Assembly (NCBI RefSeq): GCF_023278185.1
Contig: NZ_CP066356.1
Location: 4,580,001-4,644,000, forward strand
Direction of reading: 5' to 3'
DNA: 64,000 bases
DNA from: Bradyrhizobium elkanii USDA 76
GTDB lineage: Bacteria > Pseudomonadota > Alphaproteobacteria > Rhizobiales > Xanthobacteraceae
The position numbers and the translations under genes were made by a program. Within the stretch, counting starts at the first letter, position 1. Each line of letters begins with the position of its first letter. This document shows positions 26,401 through 37,413 of the stretch, piece after piece. The notes under the pieces were generated by a model that saw only the letters and a program-made list of their open reading frames with translations, was not told the DNA's origin and searched no databases.

Positions 26401-26952
26401 GCCGGCAAGGTCGCGGCTACCGTGGTGTCGCGCATGGAACGGCGCACCAAGACCGGCAACAAGATGGGCATCATGGGCCTGTCGGACCCGACCGGCCATT
26501 TCGAGGCGGTGCTGTTCTCGGAGGGCCTTGCGCAGTACCGCGACGTGCTCGAGCCGGGGGCGGCCGTGCTGTTGCAGCTCGGCGCCGAACTGCAGGGCGA
26601 GGACGTGCGGGCGAGGGTGCTGCACGCCGAGCCGCTGGATCACGCCGCCGCCAAGACCCAGAAGGGCCTGCGCATCTTCGTGCGCGACACCAAGCCGCTG
26701 GATTCGATCGCCCGCCGCCTCAACATGCCGGAAGCCGCGCCCGCCCCGGGCGGCCCCGCAAAGGCACCGGCCGTGAAGCCGGCCGCCGCGCCGCCACCGG
26801 CGGCAGGGGCCGATGGCGACGTCTCGCTGGTGATGATGCTGGACCTCGAAACCGAGGTGGAGATGAAGCTGCCCGGCCGCTACAAGGTCTCGCCGCAGAT
26901 TGCCGGTGCGATCAAGGCGGTGGCGGGCGTGGTCGACGTGCAGACCCTCTAA
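23428..26952 (+). CDS. dnaE: DNA polymerase III alpha subunit
   Basis: A 1174-residue replicative polymerase of the DnaE1 type. The PHP domain comes first (FVHLHVHSAYSLLKGS, ALTDTDNMFG). The polymerase palm follows (VGPGRGSGAGSLVAW; the Asp pair in MPDFDIDF near 412-417), then fingers, helix-hairpin-helix and OB-fold regions. The last 70 residues include an Ala/Pro linker. It synthesises the chromosome at the replication fork. Although an SOS-controlled ORF precedes it, this is the housekeeping enzyme, not the imuB-linked DnaE2. Confidence 0.96.
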   Translation: MPNAGFVHLHVHSAYSLLKGSIKIAKLGELAKADRQPALALTDTDNMFGALEFSDKMAGYGIQPIVGCELAVDFGDVDPNTRSILATTGPARIVLLAARERGYRSLMRLNSRAFLETPVNQTPHIKFDWLTDDAEDLIALTGGPDGPIALALRAEQAALATTRCERLASLFGDRLYIELQRHGADKERRTEGGLIDLAYSKGLPLVATNEPYFASNDDYESHDALLCIAGGHLIAETNREQLTPDHRFKTRAEMAVLFADIPEALASTVEIAERCSFRPKTRKPILPFFTVGAAASADAAADEAAELKRQAEEGLANRLRVHGLSPGMTEEDYSKRLAFELDVITRMKYAGYFLIVSDFIKWAKAQGIPVGPGRGSGAGSLVAWVLTITDLDPMRFALLFERFLNPERVSMPDFDIDFCQDRRGEVIQYVQERYGRDQVAQIITFGTLQARGVLRDVGRVLQMPYGQVDKLTKLVPQNPAAPVTLAQAIEGEPKLQAFRDEDPVVARAFDIAQRLEGLTRHASTHAAGIVIGDRPLSELVPLYRDPKSDMPVTQFNMKWVEPAGLVKFDFLGLKTLTVLDVAVKLLKQRDVDVDLATLPIDDAPSYQMLARGDVVGVFQVESQGMRRALIDMRPDRFEDIIALVALYRPGPMANIPTYCARKHGDEESEYLHPILEPILKETFGVIIYQEQVMQIAQQMAGYSLGQADLLRRAMGKKIRAEMDKQRDIFVAGAMKNGVAKGQAETIFELLAKFADYGFNKSHAAAYALVSYHTAYMKAHYPVEFLAASMTLELNNTDKLSEFRSEAQRLGIKVEAPNINRSGATFEVSDNTIYYALAALKGVGIQAVEQIIEERNRKGVFTSLADFAARVSPRAVNKRIIESLAAAGAFDTLEPNRARVFAGADAILAACQRSHEAATSGQNDMFGGAADAPSIMLPQIEPWLPADRLRREYDAIGFFLSGHPLDDYATALKRLRVQSWAEFSRAVKTGATAGKVAATVVSRMERRTKTGNKMGIMGLSDPTGHFEAVLFSEGLAQYRDVLEPGAAVLLQLGAELQGEDVRARVLHAEPLDHAAAKTQKGLRIFVRDTKPLDSIARRLNMPEAAPAPGGPAKAPAVKPAAAPPPAAGADGDVSLVMMLDLETEVEMKLPGRYKVSPQIAGAIKAVAGVVDVQTL

Positions 26953-27169
26953 AGGGGGACTTCGGGCGCCGAACAGGTCCGTTTCGGTACGATTTGGGCT
27001 CGGCCGTCCGCTGTAACCGGCCGTATTTCCTTGCTTCTCGCGCAAATCGCGCTATATAGCGCGCCATCTCACACGGAAACATGGCTCTCAAGGCCGTCCG
27101 GTGGCAACCGGGCCATTCAGGCGCGTTTGCTCACACGTTTCCGGAGGAACCAACCGGAGAATTGGATCT

Positions 27170-28162
27170 ATGTCGCTGCCCGAATTCAACATGCGTCAGC
27201 TTTTGGAAGCTGGCGTTCACTTTGGCCACCAGGCCCACCGCTGGAATCCGAAGATGCAGGATTACATCTTCGGCGCCCGCAATAATATCCACATCATCGA
27301 CCTCGCGCAGACCGTGCCGATGCTGCACCGTGCGCTGCAGGCGGTCAGCGATACCGTCGCCAAGGGCGGCCGCATCCTGTTCGTCGGCACCAAGCGCTCG
27401 GCCCAGGACGGCGTTGCCGACGCCGCGAAGCGTTCGGCGCAGTACTTCGTCAACTCGCGCTGGCTCGGCGGCACGCTGACCAACTGGAAGACGATCTCGG
27501 CCTCGATCAAGCGCCTGCGTCACCTCGACGACGTGCTGTCGTCGGGCGAAGCCAACTCCTACACCAAGAAGGAGCGGCTGACGCTGCAGCGCGAGCGCGA
27601 CAAGCTCGACCGTTCGCTCGGCGGCATCAAGGACATGGGCGGTCTTCCCGACATGATCTTCGTGATCGACACCAACAAGGAAGACATCGCGATCCAGGAA
27701 GCCCAGCGGCTCAACATTCCGGTCGCCGCGATTGTCGACACCAATTCGGACCCGAAGGGCATCACCTATGTGGTGCCGGGCAATGACGACGCCGGCCGCG
27801 CGATCTCGCTGTATTGCGACCTCGTGGCGCGCGCCGCCATCGACGGCATCTCGCGCGCTCAGGGCGAGTCGGGAATCGACATCGGTGCGTCGGCGACGCC
27901 CGTGCAGGAAGACCTTCCGGCGGCTGCGCCGTCCGGCTTCCAGGGCCTCGCCGGCCCGCGCGGCACCGCCGACAACCTCAAGAAGCTCACCGGCGTGTCC
28001 GGTGCGATCGAGAAGAAGCTCAACGACCTCGGCATCTTCCACTACTGGCAGCTCGCCGAGCTCGATCACGACACCGCGCACAAGATCGGCGAAGAAGTCG
28101 GTCTGCCGAGCCGTGCCGACGCCTGGGTCGCCCAGGCCAAGACGCTCGCCGAAGCGGAATAA
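27170..28162 (+). CDS. rpsB: 30S ribosomal protein S2 with C-terminal extension
   Basis: A 330-residue S2, starting at the ATG at 27170 ([20 protein letters not shown]). The first about 230 residues are the usual S2 core ([34 protein letters not shown]). The extra about 95 residues include a helix-hairpin-helix-like unit ([20 protein letters not shown]) and a matching partner helix ([20 protein letters not shown]). This extension is typical of alphaproteobacterial S2. It binds 16S rRNA in the small subunit. The 217-base leader from dnaE probably holds the promoter and any autoregulatory site. Confidence 0.96.
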   Translation: MSLPEFNMRQLLEAGVHFGHQAHRWNPKMQDYIFGARNNIHIIDLAQTVPMLHRALQAVSDTVAKGGRILFVGTKRSAQDGVADAAKRSAQYFVNSRWLGGTLTNWKTISASIKRLRHLDDVLSSGEANSYTKKERLTLQRERDKLDRSLGGIKDMGGLPDMIFVIDTNKEDIAIQEAQRLNIPVAAIVDTNSDPKGITYVVPGNDDAGRAISLYCDLVARAAIDGISRAQGESGIDIGASATPVQEDLPAAAPSGFQGLAGPRGTADNLKKLTGVSGAIEKKLNDLGIFHYWQLAELDHDTAHKIGEEVGLPSRADAWVAQAKTLAEAE

Positions 28163-28170
28163 AGGTTGCG

Positions 28171-28199
28171 CGGCGTGGCCGGGTTTCGCCCGGCCGCCG
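28171..28199 (+). terminator. GC-rich hairpin between rpsB and tsf
   Basis: GGCCGGG-TTTCG-CCCGGCC with extra outer CGGC/GCCG pairing. There is no T run, so it is more likely an attenuator or RNA-stability hairpin than a full terminator. Confidence 0.5.
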
Positions 28200-28289
28200 C
28201 TTCTATTCCACGAACAACGATCTCCCTGTCGCAGACGGCGGCGCCATCGGGCGCCGCGGTTTCTGTACAGGCAAGAAGGGCATTGAACG

Positions 28290-29213
28290 ATGGCAACGAT
28301 CACAGCAGCGATGGTCAAGGAGCTCCGCGAGTCGACCGGCGCGGGCATGATGGATTGCAAGGCGGCGCTGACCGAGAACAACGGCGACATGCAGGAAGCG
28401 CAGGATTGGCTGCGCAAGAAGGGCCTCTCCAAGGCCGCCAAGAAGGCCGGCCGCGTGGCGGCCGAGGGCCTGATCGGCGCGCTGACCTCCGGCACCAAGG
28501 GCGTGCTGGTCGAGGTCAACTCCGAGACCGACTTCGTTGCGCGCAATGAGCAGTTCCAGGGCCTGGTCAAGATGATCGCCCAGGTCGCGCTGCACAACGG
28601 CGCCGACGTCGAGAAGATCAAGGCGGCGAAGGTCGGCGATGTCACCGTCGAGACCGCGATCTCCGACGCGATCGCGACCATCGGCGAGAACATGACGCTG
28701 CGCCGCGCCGCCTCGCTCGAGGTGAGCAAGGGCGTGGTGTCGAGCTATGTCCACAACGCGGTCGTCGAGGGCGCCGGCAAGATCGGCGTGATCGTGGCGC
28801 TGGAGTCCGCCGGCAAGGCCGATGAGCTCGCAGTGCTCGGCCGCCAGCTCGCCATGCACGTGGCGGCGGCGAAGCCGCTGGCGCTCGACCCGGCCGGGCT
28901 CGATCCGGAGACCGTCAAGCGCGAGAAGGACGTGCTGGCCGACAAGTACCGCCAGCAGGGCAAGCCGGAGAACGTCATCGAGAAGATCGTCGATTCCGGC
29001 CTGAAGACCTACTACAAGGAAGTCTGCCTGCTCGATCAGGCCTTCATCCACGACAGCGGCAAGTCCGTTGCCCAGGCGGTGAAGGAAGCTGAGGGTAAGG
29101 TCGGCGGGCCGATCAAAATCGCTGGCTTTGTGAACTATGCTCTCGGTGAGGGAATCGAGAAGCAGGAAAGCGACTTCGCCGCCGAAGTCGCGGCCGCCAG
29201 CGGCAAGAAGTAA
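28290..29213 (+). CDS. tsf: Elongation factor Ts
   Basis: A 307-residue protein. The N-terminal UBA-like domain has the family signature [16 protein letters not shown], followed by the core domain with [10 protein letters not shown]. It exchanges GDP for GTP on EF-Tu. It follows rpsB as in nearly all bacteria. Confidence 0.97.
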   Translation: MATITAAMVKELRESTGAGMMDCKAALTENNGDMQEAQDWLRKKGLSKAAKKAGRVAAEGLIGALTSGTKGVLVEVNSETDFVARNEQFQGLVKMIAQVALHNGADVEKIKAAKVGDVTVETAISDAIATIGENMTLRRAASLEVSKGVVSSYVHNAVVEGAGKIGVIVALESAGKADELAVLGRQLAMHVAAAKPLALDPAGLDPETVKREKDVLADKYRQQGKPENVIEKIVDSGLKTYYKEVCLLDQAFIHDSGKSVAQAVKEAEGKVGGPIKIAGFVNYALGEGIEKQESDFAAEVAAASGKK

Positions 29214-29227
29214 CCGCTGACACCAGG

Positions 29228-29253
29228 GCCTCCGGCGCTTTGCGCCGGAAGCC
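29228..29253 (+). terminator. GC-rich hairpin between tsf and pyrH
   Basis: TCCGGCGC-TTT-GCGCCGGA makes an 8-bp stem at 29231-29249 with outer GGC/GCC pairing. No T run follows, so partial termination or mRNA stabilisation is more likely. Confidence 0.45.
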
Positions 29254-29283
29254 TGCCTGCGCGGATAAGAAAGCGATCGCATC

Positions 29284-30000
29284 ATGGCTGAGCCGATCTA
29301 TCGTCGCGTGGTGATCAAGCTTTCCGGCGAATATCTGGCCGGCTCCCACGGGTTCGGTATCGATCAACCGACGGTCGATCGCGTCGCCGACGACCTGATT
29401 GCGGCCCGCAAGCTCGGCATCGAGGTCGCCGTCGTGATCGGCGGCGGCAACATCGTCCGCGGCGTCGAGGTGTCCTCGCGCGGCGTCTCCCGGCCGACCG
29501 GCGACACCATGGGCATGCTTGCCACCATGATGAACTGCCTCGCGCTGGAGGCGGCGATCGAGCGCAAGGGAACCCCGGCGCAGACCCTGTCGGCATTCGT
29601 GATGCCGGAGATTTCCGAGCTGTTCACCCGTAGTGCAACGCACAAATATCTTGCCGAGGGACGCATCGTCCTGCTCGGCGGTGGAACCGGCAACCCGTTC
29701 TTCACCACCGACACCACCGCCGTGCTCCGCGCGGCCGAAATCGGCGCGCAGGCGGTGCTGAAGGCCACCAATGTCGACGGCGTCTACAGCGCCGATCCGA
29801 AGAAGGACCCCAAAGCCAAGCGCTTCGACCGCCTGACCCATTCGCAGGCGATCGAGGGCGGCTACAAGGTCATGGACGCGACCGCTTTCGCGCTTGCCCG
29901 CGAGACGTCGCTGCCTATCATCGTGTTCTCGATCGCGGAGCCCGGTTCGATCGGTGCGATTCTGCGCGGTACCGGACACGGCACGGTCGTCGCCGGCTGA
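29284..30000 (+). CDS. pyrH: UMP kinase
   Basis: A 238-residue amino-acid-kinase-fold enzyme: [12 protein letters not shown] at the N-terminus, [27 protein letters not shown], and [16 protein letters not shown]. It phosphorylates UMP to UDP. It sits between tsf and frr, the standard order. Confidence 0.97.
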   Translation: MAEPIYRRVVIKLSGEYLAGSHGFGIDQPTVDRVADDLIAARKLGIEVAVVIGGGNIVRGVEVSSRGVSRPTGDTMGMLATMMNCLALEAAIERKGTPAQTLSAFVMPEISELFTRSATHKYLAEGRIVLLGGGTGNPFFTTDTTAVLRAAEIGAQAVLKATNVDGVYSADPKKDPKAKRFDRLTHSQAIEGGYKVMDATAFALARETSLPIIVFSIAEPGSIGAILRGTGHGTVVAG

Positions 30001-30050
30001 TGCCGCGCCTCCGGGCGTCGACAGCCGGTTTCTAGGGAAGGGAGAACGTC

Positions 30051-30614
30051 ATGGCCGCACCTGGTTTTGACATCAACGACGTGAAGCGCCGCATGCAGGG
30101 CGCCACACAATCGCTCAAGCACGAGCTCGGCGGTCTGCGCACCGGCCGTGCCGCGGCCTCCATGTTGGAGCCGGTCCAGGTCGAGGCTTACGGCTCGCAT
30201 ATGCCGCTCAACCAGGTTGCGACCATCAGCGTGCCCGAGCCGCGCCTGCTCTCGGTGCAGGTCTGGGACAAGACGATGGTGAAGGCGGTCGAAAAGGCGA
30301 TCGTCGATTCCAATCTCGGCCTGTCGCCCGCGACCGAAGGGCAGGTGTTGCGCTTGCGGATTCCCGAGCTCAACGAGGAGCGCCGCAAGGAGCTCGTCAA
30401 GGTCGCGCACAAATACGCCGAAGCGGCCAAGGTCGCCGTGCGCCACGTGCGCCGCGACGGTCTCGACGTGATCAAGAAGCTCGAGAAGAATCACGAGATC
30501 TCCGAGGACGATCAGGAGCGCCTGTCGAACGAGGTGCAGAAGGCGACCGACGGCATGATCGCCGAAATCGATCAGCTGCTCGCTGCCAAGGAAAAGGAAA
30601 TCCTGACGGTCTGA
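30051..30614 (+). CDS. frr: Ribosome recycling factor
   Basis: A 187-residue protein with the RRF pattern: [20 protein letters not shown], then the hinge [15 protein letters not shown], and the C-terminal helices [13 protein letters not shown] and [21 protein letters not shown]. With EF-G it splits ribosomes after termination. Confidence 0.97.
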   Translation: MAAPGFDINDVKRRMQGATQSLKHELGGLRTGRAAASMLEPVQVEAYGSHMPLNQVATISVPEPRLLSVQVWDKTMVKAVEKAIVDSNLGLSPATEGQVLRLRIPELNEERRKELVKVAHKYAEAAKVAVRHVRRDGLDVIKKLEKNHEISEDDQERLSNEVQKATDGMIAEIDQLLAAKEKEILTV

Positions 30615-30634
30615 AGGCGCTACGGGAACAGCCG

Positions 30635-31393
30635 ATGTCGAACGCCGCCGCCCCAGCAACTGACGGACCGGATCGCACCGGCAGTCCGTTGCATGTGGCC
30701 GTTATCATGGACGGCAACGGGCGCTGGGCCAAGTCGCGCGGCCTGCCGCGCGTCGAGGGCCACCGCCGCGGCGTCGAAGCGCTGCGCCGTGTGGTGCGCG
30801 CAGCCCATGAACTCGGCATCGTCTATCTCACCATCTTTTCCTTCAGCTCGGAGAACTGGTCGCGGCCGGCCAGCGAGATCGGCGATTTGTTCGGCCTGTT
30901 GCGCCGCTTCATCCGCAACGATCTGGCGACGCTGCACCGCGATGGGGTGCGGGTGCGCGTGATCGGCCAGCGTGACGGCCTCGACGCCGACATCTGCGCG
31001 CTGCTCAACGAAGCCGAGGAGCTGACCAGGAATAACGACAAGCTCAATCTCGTGGTCGCCTTCAACTACGGTTCGCGCGCGGAGATCGCTTCCGCAGCGC
31101 GGCGCCTTGCGCGCGAGGTCGCCGAAGGCAAGCGCGACGCCAACTCCATCGATGCCGACACGCTCGGGCAATATCTCGATGCGCCCGACATTCCGGATCC
31201 GGATCTGATCATCCGCACCAGCGGCGAGCAGCGTCTGTCCAACTTCCTGATGTGGCAGGCCGCCTATAGCGAGCTCGTGTTCGTGCCGATTCACTGGCCG
31301 GATTTCGACAAGGCGGCGCTCGAGGGCGCGATTGCGGAATACGGCAAGCGCGAGCGCCGGTTCGGCGGGCTCGCTGCGAAAACCGGATCGTGA
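30635..31393 (+). CDS. uppS: Di-trans,poly-cis-undecaprenyl diphosphate synthase
   Basis: A 252-residue cis-prenyltransferase. [19 protein letters not shown] holds the catalytic Asp and diphosphate-binding residues; later come FSSENWSRP and the [20 protein letters not shown] signature. It makes the C55 lipid carrier for cell-wall and LPS synthesis. The stop overlaps the cdsA start (GTGA). Confidence 0.96.
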   Translation: MSNAAAPATDGPDRTGSPLHVAVIMDGNGRWAKSRGLPRVEGHRRGVEALRRVVRAAHELGIVYLTIFSFSSENWSRPASEIGDLFGLLRRFIRNDLATLHRDGVRVRVIGQRDGLDADICALLNEAEELTRNNDKLNLVVAFNYGSRAEIASAARRLAREVAEGKRDANSIDADTLGQYLDAPDIPDPDLIIRTSGEQRLSNFLMWQAAYSELVFVPIHWPDFDKAALEGAIAEYGKRERRFGGLAAKTGS

Positions 31394-32238
31394 CCGAGGG
31401 CGAGGCCGCGCCGGCGGCAGCAAACGAACAGGGGTCGCGCAATCTCGCGATGCGCGTGATCGCGGCGCTGGTGCTGGCGCCGGTTGCGATCGCGCTGGCC
31501 TATATGGGTGGCGTCGCCTGGTCGCTCCTTGTGACATTGGCGGCGGCTGGATTGTTCGCGGAATGGCTTGTTGTCACCGGACTCGGACGCGAGCTCCGGA
31601 TCCTGGTGCCCGGTGTGATCGCGTTGCTGCTCGCCGGACTGTGCCTGATGGCCGGCCGTATCGATGCGGCCCTGATCGTGCTCGCCGTCGGTGCGGTTGT
31701 TGTGGCACTGACGTCCGGCGCGCGGCGCAACTGGGCCATTGCGGGATTGCTCTATGCGGCAGCGGCCGAGATCGCATCGGTCCTGCTGCGTCTCGACACG
31801 GCGAAGGGCTTTGCCGCGCTGATGTTCGTGCTGCTGATCGTGTGGGTCACCGATATCGGCGGCTACTTCGCGGGCCGCAGCATCGGCGGGCCAAAGCTCT
31901 GGGTGCGGGTCAGCCCGAAGAAGACGTGGGCGGGTGCGGTTGGCGGCTTCGTGGCGAGCCTGCTGGTCGCGGCCGGCTTTGCCGCCTTCGAGATCGGCTC
32001 GACCGGTCCGCTCTTGATGCTCGGCGCCGTTTTGTCGGTGGTCTCGCAACTCGGCGATCTCTTCGAATCCGCGGTGAAGCGGCGGTTCGGCGTGAAGGAT
32101 TCGAGTCACATCATTCCCGGTCACGGCGGCCTCCTGGACCGCCTGGACGGATTCGTCGCGGCCGTCATTGTGGCGGCGATTTTCGGCTTTCTCCGTGGTG
32201 GCGCCGATGGCGTCGGGCGCGGTCTTATGGTTTGGTGA
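31390..32238 (+). CDS. cdsA: Phosphatidate cytidylyltransferase
   Basis: A 282-residue membrane protein with about eight helices and the C-terminal CdsA signature ([26 protein letters not shown]). It forms CDP-diacylglycerol for phospholipid synthesis. The GTG start overlaps the uppS stop by four bases, and dxr starts 4 bases after its stop. Confidence 0.94.
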   Translation: MTEGEAAPAAANEQGSRNLAMRVIAALVLAPVAIALAYMGGVAWSLLVTLAAAGLFAEWLVVTGLGRELRILVPGVIALLLAGLCLMAGRIDAALIVLAVGAVVVALTSGARRNWAIAGLLYAAAAEIASVLLRLDTAKGFAALMFVLLIVWVTDIGGYFAGRSIGGPKLWVRVSPKKTWAGAVGGFVASLLVAAGFAAFEIGSTGPLLMLGAVLSVVSQLGDLFESAVKRRFGVKDSSHIIPGHGGLLDRLDGFVAAVIVAAIFGFLRGGADGVGRGLMVW

Positions 32239-32242
32239 TGAA

Positions 32243-33469
32243 ATGAGCGCAGTTCCGTTGCGTAACAACAAGGCCGCGGCGGTGTCCGCGGTGCGGACCG
32301 TAACCGTCCTCGGTGCCACCGGCTCGATCGGCGACAGCACCATGGATCTGCTCCGCGGCGCGCGCGACCGCTACCGGGTCGAGGCGCTGACCGCGAACAG
32401 CAATGTCGAGGGCCTCGCCAAGCTGGCCAAGGAATTCGGCGCGCGGTTCGCGGCCATTGCCGATCCGGCCCGACTTTCCGAATTGAAGGATGCGCTGGCC
32501 GGAACCCGGATCGAATGCGGGGCCGGGGAGAGCGCGATCATCGAGGCGGCCGCGCGGCCTGCCGATTGGGTGATGGCCGCGGTCAGCGGCGCGGCCGGGC
32601 TGAAGCCCGCGCTCGCCGCGGTCGATCGCGGCGCCACCGTCGCGCTCGCCAACAAGGAATGTTTGGTCTGCGCCGGCGATATCTTCATGGAGCGGGCCAA
32701 GAAGGCCGGCGCCTGCATTCTGCCGGCAGACTCCGAGCACAATGCGCTGTTCCAGGCGCTGGCTTCCGGCAACCGCGAGGAACTGACGCGGGTGATCATC
32801 ACCGCGTCCGGCGGGCCGTTCCGCACCTGGGCCCCCGCCGACATCGAGCAGGCGACGCTGGAACAGGCGCTGAAACATCCCAATTGGAGCATGGGGCAGA
32901 AGATCACGATCGATTCCGCGTCGATGATGAACAAGGGTCTCGAGGTGATCGAGGCGTCCTATCTGTTCGCCCTGACGCCCGATGAAATCGACGTGCTGGT
33001 GCACCCGCAGTCGATCATCCACGGCATGGTCGAGTTCTCCGATCGCTCGGTGGTCGCCCAGCTCGGCACGCCCGATATGCGGATCCCGATCGCGCACTGC
33101 CTCGGCTGGCCCGACCGCGTTGTCGGCCCGTCCGCCAAGCTCGATCTCGCCAAGATCGGACAGCTCACCTTCGAGACGCCGGACTTTGAACGCTTCCCGG
33201 GACTGCGGCTGGCGTACGAGGCGCTGCGGATGGGGCACGGCGCGACGACGGTCTACAACGCCGCGAACGAGATCGCGGTCGCCGCGTTCATCGCCGGCAA
33301 GATCAAGTTCGGCGCGATCGCCCGCCTGGTCGAGGCGACGATGAACGATTGGATCAGGTCGGGGAATCAGCCACCACTGCGCTCGGCGGATGATGCGATT
33401 TCCGTTGACCATATCGCGCGAAATAAAGCTGCCGCCCTATTGCCTCAAATTGCCTTAAAGGCAACCTAG
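32243..33469 (+). CDS. dxr: 1-deoxy-D-xylulose 5-phosphate reductoisomerase
   Basis: A 408-residue enzyme started at the ATG at 32243; the longer frame overlaps cds[17 protein letters not shown] is the NADPH-binding start. [12 protein letters not shown] contributes the metal site, and [14 protein letters not shown] the substrate site. It makes methylerythritol phosphate, the first committed step of the isoprenoid pathway that also feeds uppS. Confidence 0.96.
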   Translation: MSAVPLRNNKAAAVSAVRTVTVLGATGSIGDSTMDLLRGARDRYRVEALTANSNVEGLAKLAKEFGARFAAIADPARLSELKDALAGTRIECGAGESAIIEAAARPADWVMAAVSGAAGLKPALAAVDRGATVALANKECLVCAGDIFMERAKKAGACILPADSEHNALFQALASGNREELTRVIITASGGPFRTWAPADIEQATLEQALKHPNWSMGQKITIDSASMMNKGLEVIEASYLFALTPDEIDVLVHPQSIIHGMVEFSDRSVVAQLGTPDMRIPIAHCLGWPDRVVGPSAKLDLAKIGQLTFETPDFERFPGLRLAYEALRMGHGATTVYNAANEIAVAAFIAGKIKFGAIARLVEATMNDWIRSGNQPPLRSADDAISVDHIARNKAAALLPQIALKAT

Positions 33470-33513
33470 AGGGTTGGGGGCGGAGCCTTTGGCTCTTGTC
33501 GAGGGAAAATCGA

Positions 33514-34665
33514 ATGCCCGAGTATTTTATTCATAGTATCAATGCGTTGAGTCATGGGCTTCTCGGTACCATCGTTCCCTTCCTCTTCGTCCTGACCATC
33601 GTCGTCTTCTTCCACGAACTCGGCCACTTCCTGGTCGCGCGCTGGGCCGGCGTGAAGGTGTTGACGTTCTCGCTGGGCTTCGGGCCGGAGCTCGCCGGCT
33701 TCAACGACCGGCACGGCACGCGCTGGAAGATCTCGGCGATACCGCTCGGCGGTTACGTCAAATTCTTCGGCGACGACAGCGAGGCATCGACGCCGTCGAC
33801 CGAGACGCTCGCCGCCATGACGGCGGAAGAGCGCGAAGGCAGCTTCCATCACAAATCGGTCGGAAAGCGCACCGCCATCGTCGCGGCCGGCCCGATCGCC
33901 AATTTCATCCTCGGCGCCCTGATTTTCGCGGGCATGGCGCTCTACTACGGCAAGCCGAGCACGATCGCCCGGGTCGACGGCCTGGTGGCCGAAAGCGTCG
34001 CAGCGTCGTCCGGCTTCAAGGTCGGCGATGTCGTCGTGGAGATCGACGGCAGCGCGATTCAGAGCTTTGCCGACATGCAGCGCATTGTAGCCTCGAATGC
34101 TGGTTCAGAGCTTGGGTTCAAGGTGAAGCGCGATGGCGCGATCGTCGCGCTCAAGGCGACGCCGGCGCTCAGGGAGGTCAAGGACCCCTTCGGCAATGCT
34201 CACCGAATCGGCGTGCTTGGAATCGAGCACAAGGCTCAGGTCGGCGAGGCCACCAGCGCCTCCGTCGGCGTGCTGGAGGCCCTGAGGATCGGCGTCGAGC
34301 AGGTTTGGTACATCATTTCCAGCACGTTCAAGTTCCTCGGGTCGCTGTTCGTTGGAACCGGCAATCCGGCCGAGGTGAGCGGGGTGATTGGAATCGCGAA
34401 GCTGTCAGGGCAGGCCGCGAGCGCCGGGTTCCAGTTCGTGATCAACCTTTGCGCCATCCTTTCGGTCTCGATCGGCCTGCTGAACCTGTTTCCGATCCCG
34501 CTTTTGGATGGCGGACACCTGCTTTTCTACAGCGCGGAGGCGCTGCGGGGACGCCCGCTGTCGGAGCGGACGCAGGAGGTAGGTTTCCGAATCGGGCTGG
34601 GTCTGGTCCTGATGCTAATGGTGTTTGCGACGTATAACGACATCCTCAGGATCGCCGGGTCCTGA
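33514..34665 (+). CDS. rseP: RseP-type site-2 (intramembrane) metalloprotease
   Basis: A 383-residue membrane protease. I chose the ATG at 33514, with GAGGGA 7 bases ahead. The zinc motif HELGH is at residues 34-38 in the first helix, and the second metal motif is in FPIPLLDGGHLL near the C-terminus. One PDZ domain (about 130-205) lies between. It cuts transmembrane anti-sigma factors and remnant signal peptides. It lies before bamA, the common order. Confidence 0.94.
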   Translation: MPEYFIHSINALSHGLLGTIVPFLFVLTIVVFFHELGHFLVARWAGVKVLTFSLGFGPELAGFNDRHGTRWKISAIPLGGYVKFFGDDSEASTPSTETLAAMTAEEREGSFHHKSVGKRTAIVAAGPIANFILGALIFAGMALYYGKPSTIARVDGLVAESVAASSGFKVGDVVVEIDGSAIQSFADMQRIVASNAGSELGFKVKRDGAIVALKATPALREVKDPFGNAHRIGVLGIEHKAQVGEATSASVGVLEALRIGVEQVWYIISSTFKFLGSLFVGTGNPAEVSGVIGIAKLSGQAASAGFQFVINLCAILSVSIGLLNLFPIPLLDGGHLLFYSAEALRGRPLSERTQEVGFRIGLGLVLMLMVFATYNDILRIAGS

Positions 34666-34840
34666 AACGGGCTTTTTTGTGGCGTTGCCAATGGGCAACG
34701 TCTTGGAACGAAAATGGAAATGTTCAGCTCTAGTAAGTTTGCCCCCTAGGCAAATTTGGTTACAAGCTGAGCGGCAGGTTGGGAATCTGTCGGGTCGTTG
34801 GGGAACGATCGGGCATCGTTAAGATAAGGGCGCGTTGCGC

Positions 34841-37381
34841 ATGATGTTTGGAATGCGAGTGAGGGGGGGGCTGTTCGCCGCCTTGGTCATGTTCGCCGCG
34901 CCGGTGGTTGCCACCTTGGCGACCGTAGCTGTGTCTGTGCCTGTGTCGGCGCAGACAGTCGATTCGATCACGGTGGAGGGGAACCGCCGTGTCGAGCTTG
35001 AAACCATCCGCTCCTACTTCCATCCCGGACCGGGTGGTCGGCTGGGCCAGGCCCAGATCGACGATGGTTTGAAGGCGCTGATCGAGACCGGCCTGTTTCA
35101 GGACGTCCATATCGACCAGCGGGGCGGGCGCCTCGTCGTGGTCGTGGTCGAGAACCCGGTAATCGGCCGCGTTGCCTTCGAGGGCAACAAGAAGATCAAG
35201 GACGAACAGCTGACCGCTGAAGTGCAGTCCAAGCCGCGCGGCACGTTCTCGCGCCCGATGGTCCAGTCGGACGCCCTGCGCATCGCCGAGATCTACCGTC
35301 GGTCCGGCCGCTATGACGTGCGGGTCAATCCGCAGATCATCGAGCAGCCGAACAACCGCGTCGACCTGATCTTCGAGGTCAATGAAGGCGTGAAGACCGG
35401 CGTTCGGTCGATCGAGTTCATCGGCAACAGCGCCTATTCGGCGTCCCGTCTGCGCGACGTCATCAAGACCCGCGAATCGAACATCCTGAGCTTCCTCGGC
35501 GGCAACGACGTCTACGACCCCGACCGGGTCGAGGCCGATCGCGACCTGCTGCGTCGCTTCTACCTCAAGAACGGCTATGCCGACGTCCAGGTCGTGGCCG
35601 CGCTGACCGAATACGATCCCGAGAAGAAGGGCTTCCTGGTTACCTTCAAGATCGAGGAAGGCCAGCAGTACCGCGTCGCGTCCGTCAACTATACGTCGTC
35701 GATCGCAACGCTCGACCCGAACGCGCTGCGCACCTACTCGCGCGTCAATGTCGGCTCGCTCTACAACGCCGAGGCGCTGGAGAAGTCGGTCGAAGAGATG
35801 CAGATCGAGGCATCGCGCCGCGGCTACGCCTTCGCGGTGGTCCGGCCGCGCGGCGATCGCAACTTCGACAATCACACGGTGTCGATCACCTTCGCGATCG
35901 ACGAAGGGCCGCGCACCTATATCGAGCGCATCAACATCCGCGGCAACAGCCGTACCCGCGACTACGTGATCCGCCGCGAGTTCGATATCTCGGAAGGCGA
36001 CGCCTACAACCGTGCGCTGGTCGACCGTGCCGAGCGCCGGCTGAAGAACCTCGACTTCTTCAAGACGGTGAAGATCACCACCGAGCCGGGCTCCTCCAGC
36101 GATCGCGTCATCCTGATCGTCGATCTCGAGGAGAAGTCGACCGGCGACTTCTCGGTGTCGGGCGGTTACTCGACCACCGACGGCGCGCTGGCCGAAGTCA
36201 GCGTCTCCGAGCGCAACCTGCTCGGCCGCGGCCTGTTCGCGAAGGCGTCGGTAACCTACGGCCAGTATGCCCGCGGCTACTCGCTGTCGTTCGTCGAGCC
36301 GTATCTGCTCGACTACCGCGTCGCGCTCGGCCTCGACCTCTATCAGCGCCAGCAGCTGTCCAACAGCTACATCGCGTACGGCACCAAGACGCTGGGCTTC
36401 AGCCCGCGGCTCGGCTTCAGCCTGCGGGAAGACCTGTCGCTGCAGCTGCGCTACTCGATCTACCAGCAGGAAATCACCCTGCCGTCGACGCTGAACAACT
36501 GTAACAACGTGCCGCTCCTGCCGGATGGAACGCCCAATCCCGCGTTCAATCCGAGCCCGGCCTATGCGAACCTGAACGGGATCAGCCTGGTGTCGACCAA
36601 TGGTCTCGGCTGCTTCTATGACGGCGAAGCCTCGCTGCCGGTCCGCAAGGAGCTGGCGGGCGGCAAGACCCTCACGTCGGCGCTGGGTTACACGCTCAAC
36701 TACAACACGCTCGACAACAACAAGAACCCGACCGACGGTCTGATCGTCGACTTCAAGCAGGACTTCGCCGGTGTTGGCGGCGACGTCAGCTACATCAAGA
36801 CCGCGATCGACGCGAAGTACTACACTCCGCTGGTCTCCGACATCGTCGGCGTGATCCATGCCCAGGGCGGCATCCTGAACAAGCTCGGGACCTCGGATCT
36901 GCGCATGCTCGATCACTTCCAGATGGGCCCGAACCTGGTCCGCGGCTTTGCGCCGAACGGTATCGGTCCGCGCGACATCAACCCGTACGGCACCATGGAC
37001 GCCATCGGCGGCACCAAGTACTGGGGCGTGTCGGCGGAACTGCAGATGCCGTTCTGGTTCCTGCCGAAGGAAGTCGGGCTCAAGGGCGCGGTCTATGCCG
37101 ACGCCGGCGGCCTGTACGATTACCAGGGCCCGACCTCGTGGGCGGCGACCGGCGAAGTCAACCAGCCCGGCTGTATCAGGCCGACGAACAATCCGCCGTC
37201 TCCGGGTACGTGCCTTGGTCTGAGCTACGACGACAGCAAGGTTGTCCGTACCTCGGTCGGTGTCGGCCTGATCTGGCAGTCACCGTTCGGCCCGCTGCGC
37301 TTCGACTACGCGGTGCCGCTGACCAAGGGTGCGTTTGACCGCACGCAAGAATTCCGGTTTGGCGGCGGTACGACGTTCTAA
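34841..37381 (+). CDS. bamA: Outer-membrane protein assembly factor BamA
   Basis: An 846-residue Omp85 protein. I chose the ATG at 34841; a TTG six bases earlier is possible. A signal peptide (about 1-38) is followed by five POTRA domains (about 40-440; the first begins [21 protein letters not shown]) and a 16-strand barrel. The barrel has the lid-lock motif in [15 protein letters not shown] and ends [10 protein letters not shown] with the terminal Phe. It inserts proteins into the outer membrane. Confidence 0.96.
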   Translation: MMFGMRVRGGLFAALVMFAAPVVATLATVAVSVPVSAQTVDSITVEGNRRVELETIRSYFHPGPGGRLGQAQIDDGLKALIETGLFQDVHIDQRGGRLVVVVVENPVIGRVAFEGNKKIKDEQLTAEVQSKPRGTFSRPMVQSDALRIAEIYRRSGRYDVRVNPQIIEQPNNRVDLIFEVNEGVKTGVRSIEFIGNSAYSASRLRDVIKTRESNILSFLGGNDVYDPDRVEADRDLLRRFYLKNGYADVQVVAALTEYDPEKKGFLVTFKIEEGQQYRVASVNYTSSIATLDPNALRTYSRVNVGSLYNAEALEKSVEEMQIEASRRGYAFAVVRPRGDRNFDNHTVSITFAIDEGPRTYIERINIRGNSRTRDYVIRREFDISEGDAYNRALVDRAERRLKNLDFFKTVKITTEPGSSSDRVILIVDLEEKSTGDFSVSGGYSTTDGALAEVSVSERNLLGRGLFAKASVTYGQYARGYSLSFVEPYLLDYRVALGLDLYQRQQLSNSYIAYGTKTLGFSPRLGFSLREDLSLQLRYSIYQQEITLPSTLNNCNNVPLLPDGTPNPAFNPSPAYANLNGISLVSTNGLGCFYDGEASLPVRKELAGGKTLTSALGYTLNYNTLDNNKNPTDGLIVDFKQDFAGVGGDVSYIKTAIDAKYYTPLVSDIVGVIHAQGGILNKLGTSDLRMLDHFQMGPNLVRGFAPNGIGPRDINPYGTMDAIGGTKYWGVSAELQMPFWFLPKEVGLKGAVYADAGGLYDYQGPTSWAATGEVNQPGCIRPTNNPPSPGTCLGLSYDDSKVVRTSVGVGLIWQSPFGPLRFDYAVPLTKGAFDRTQEFRFGGGTTF

Positions 37382-37413
37382 GACCGATTGCCAACCGGAC
37401 TGCGACGGATGAA

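Noticed and set aside
23680..27045. A minus-strand open frame of 1121 codons over dnaE
   Set aside because: Antisense shadow of dnaE with His/Asp/Arg-rich, low-complexity translation; no domain is visible.
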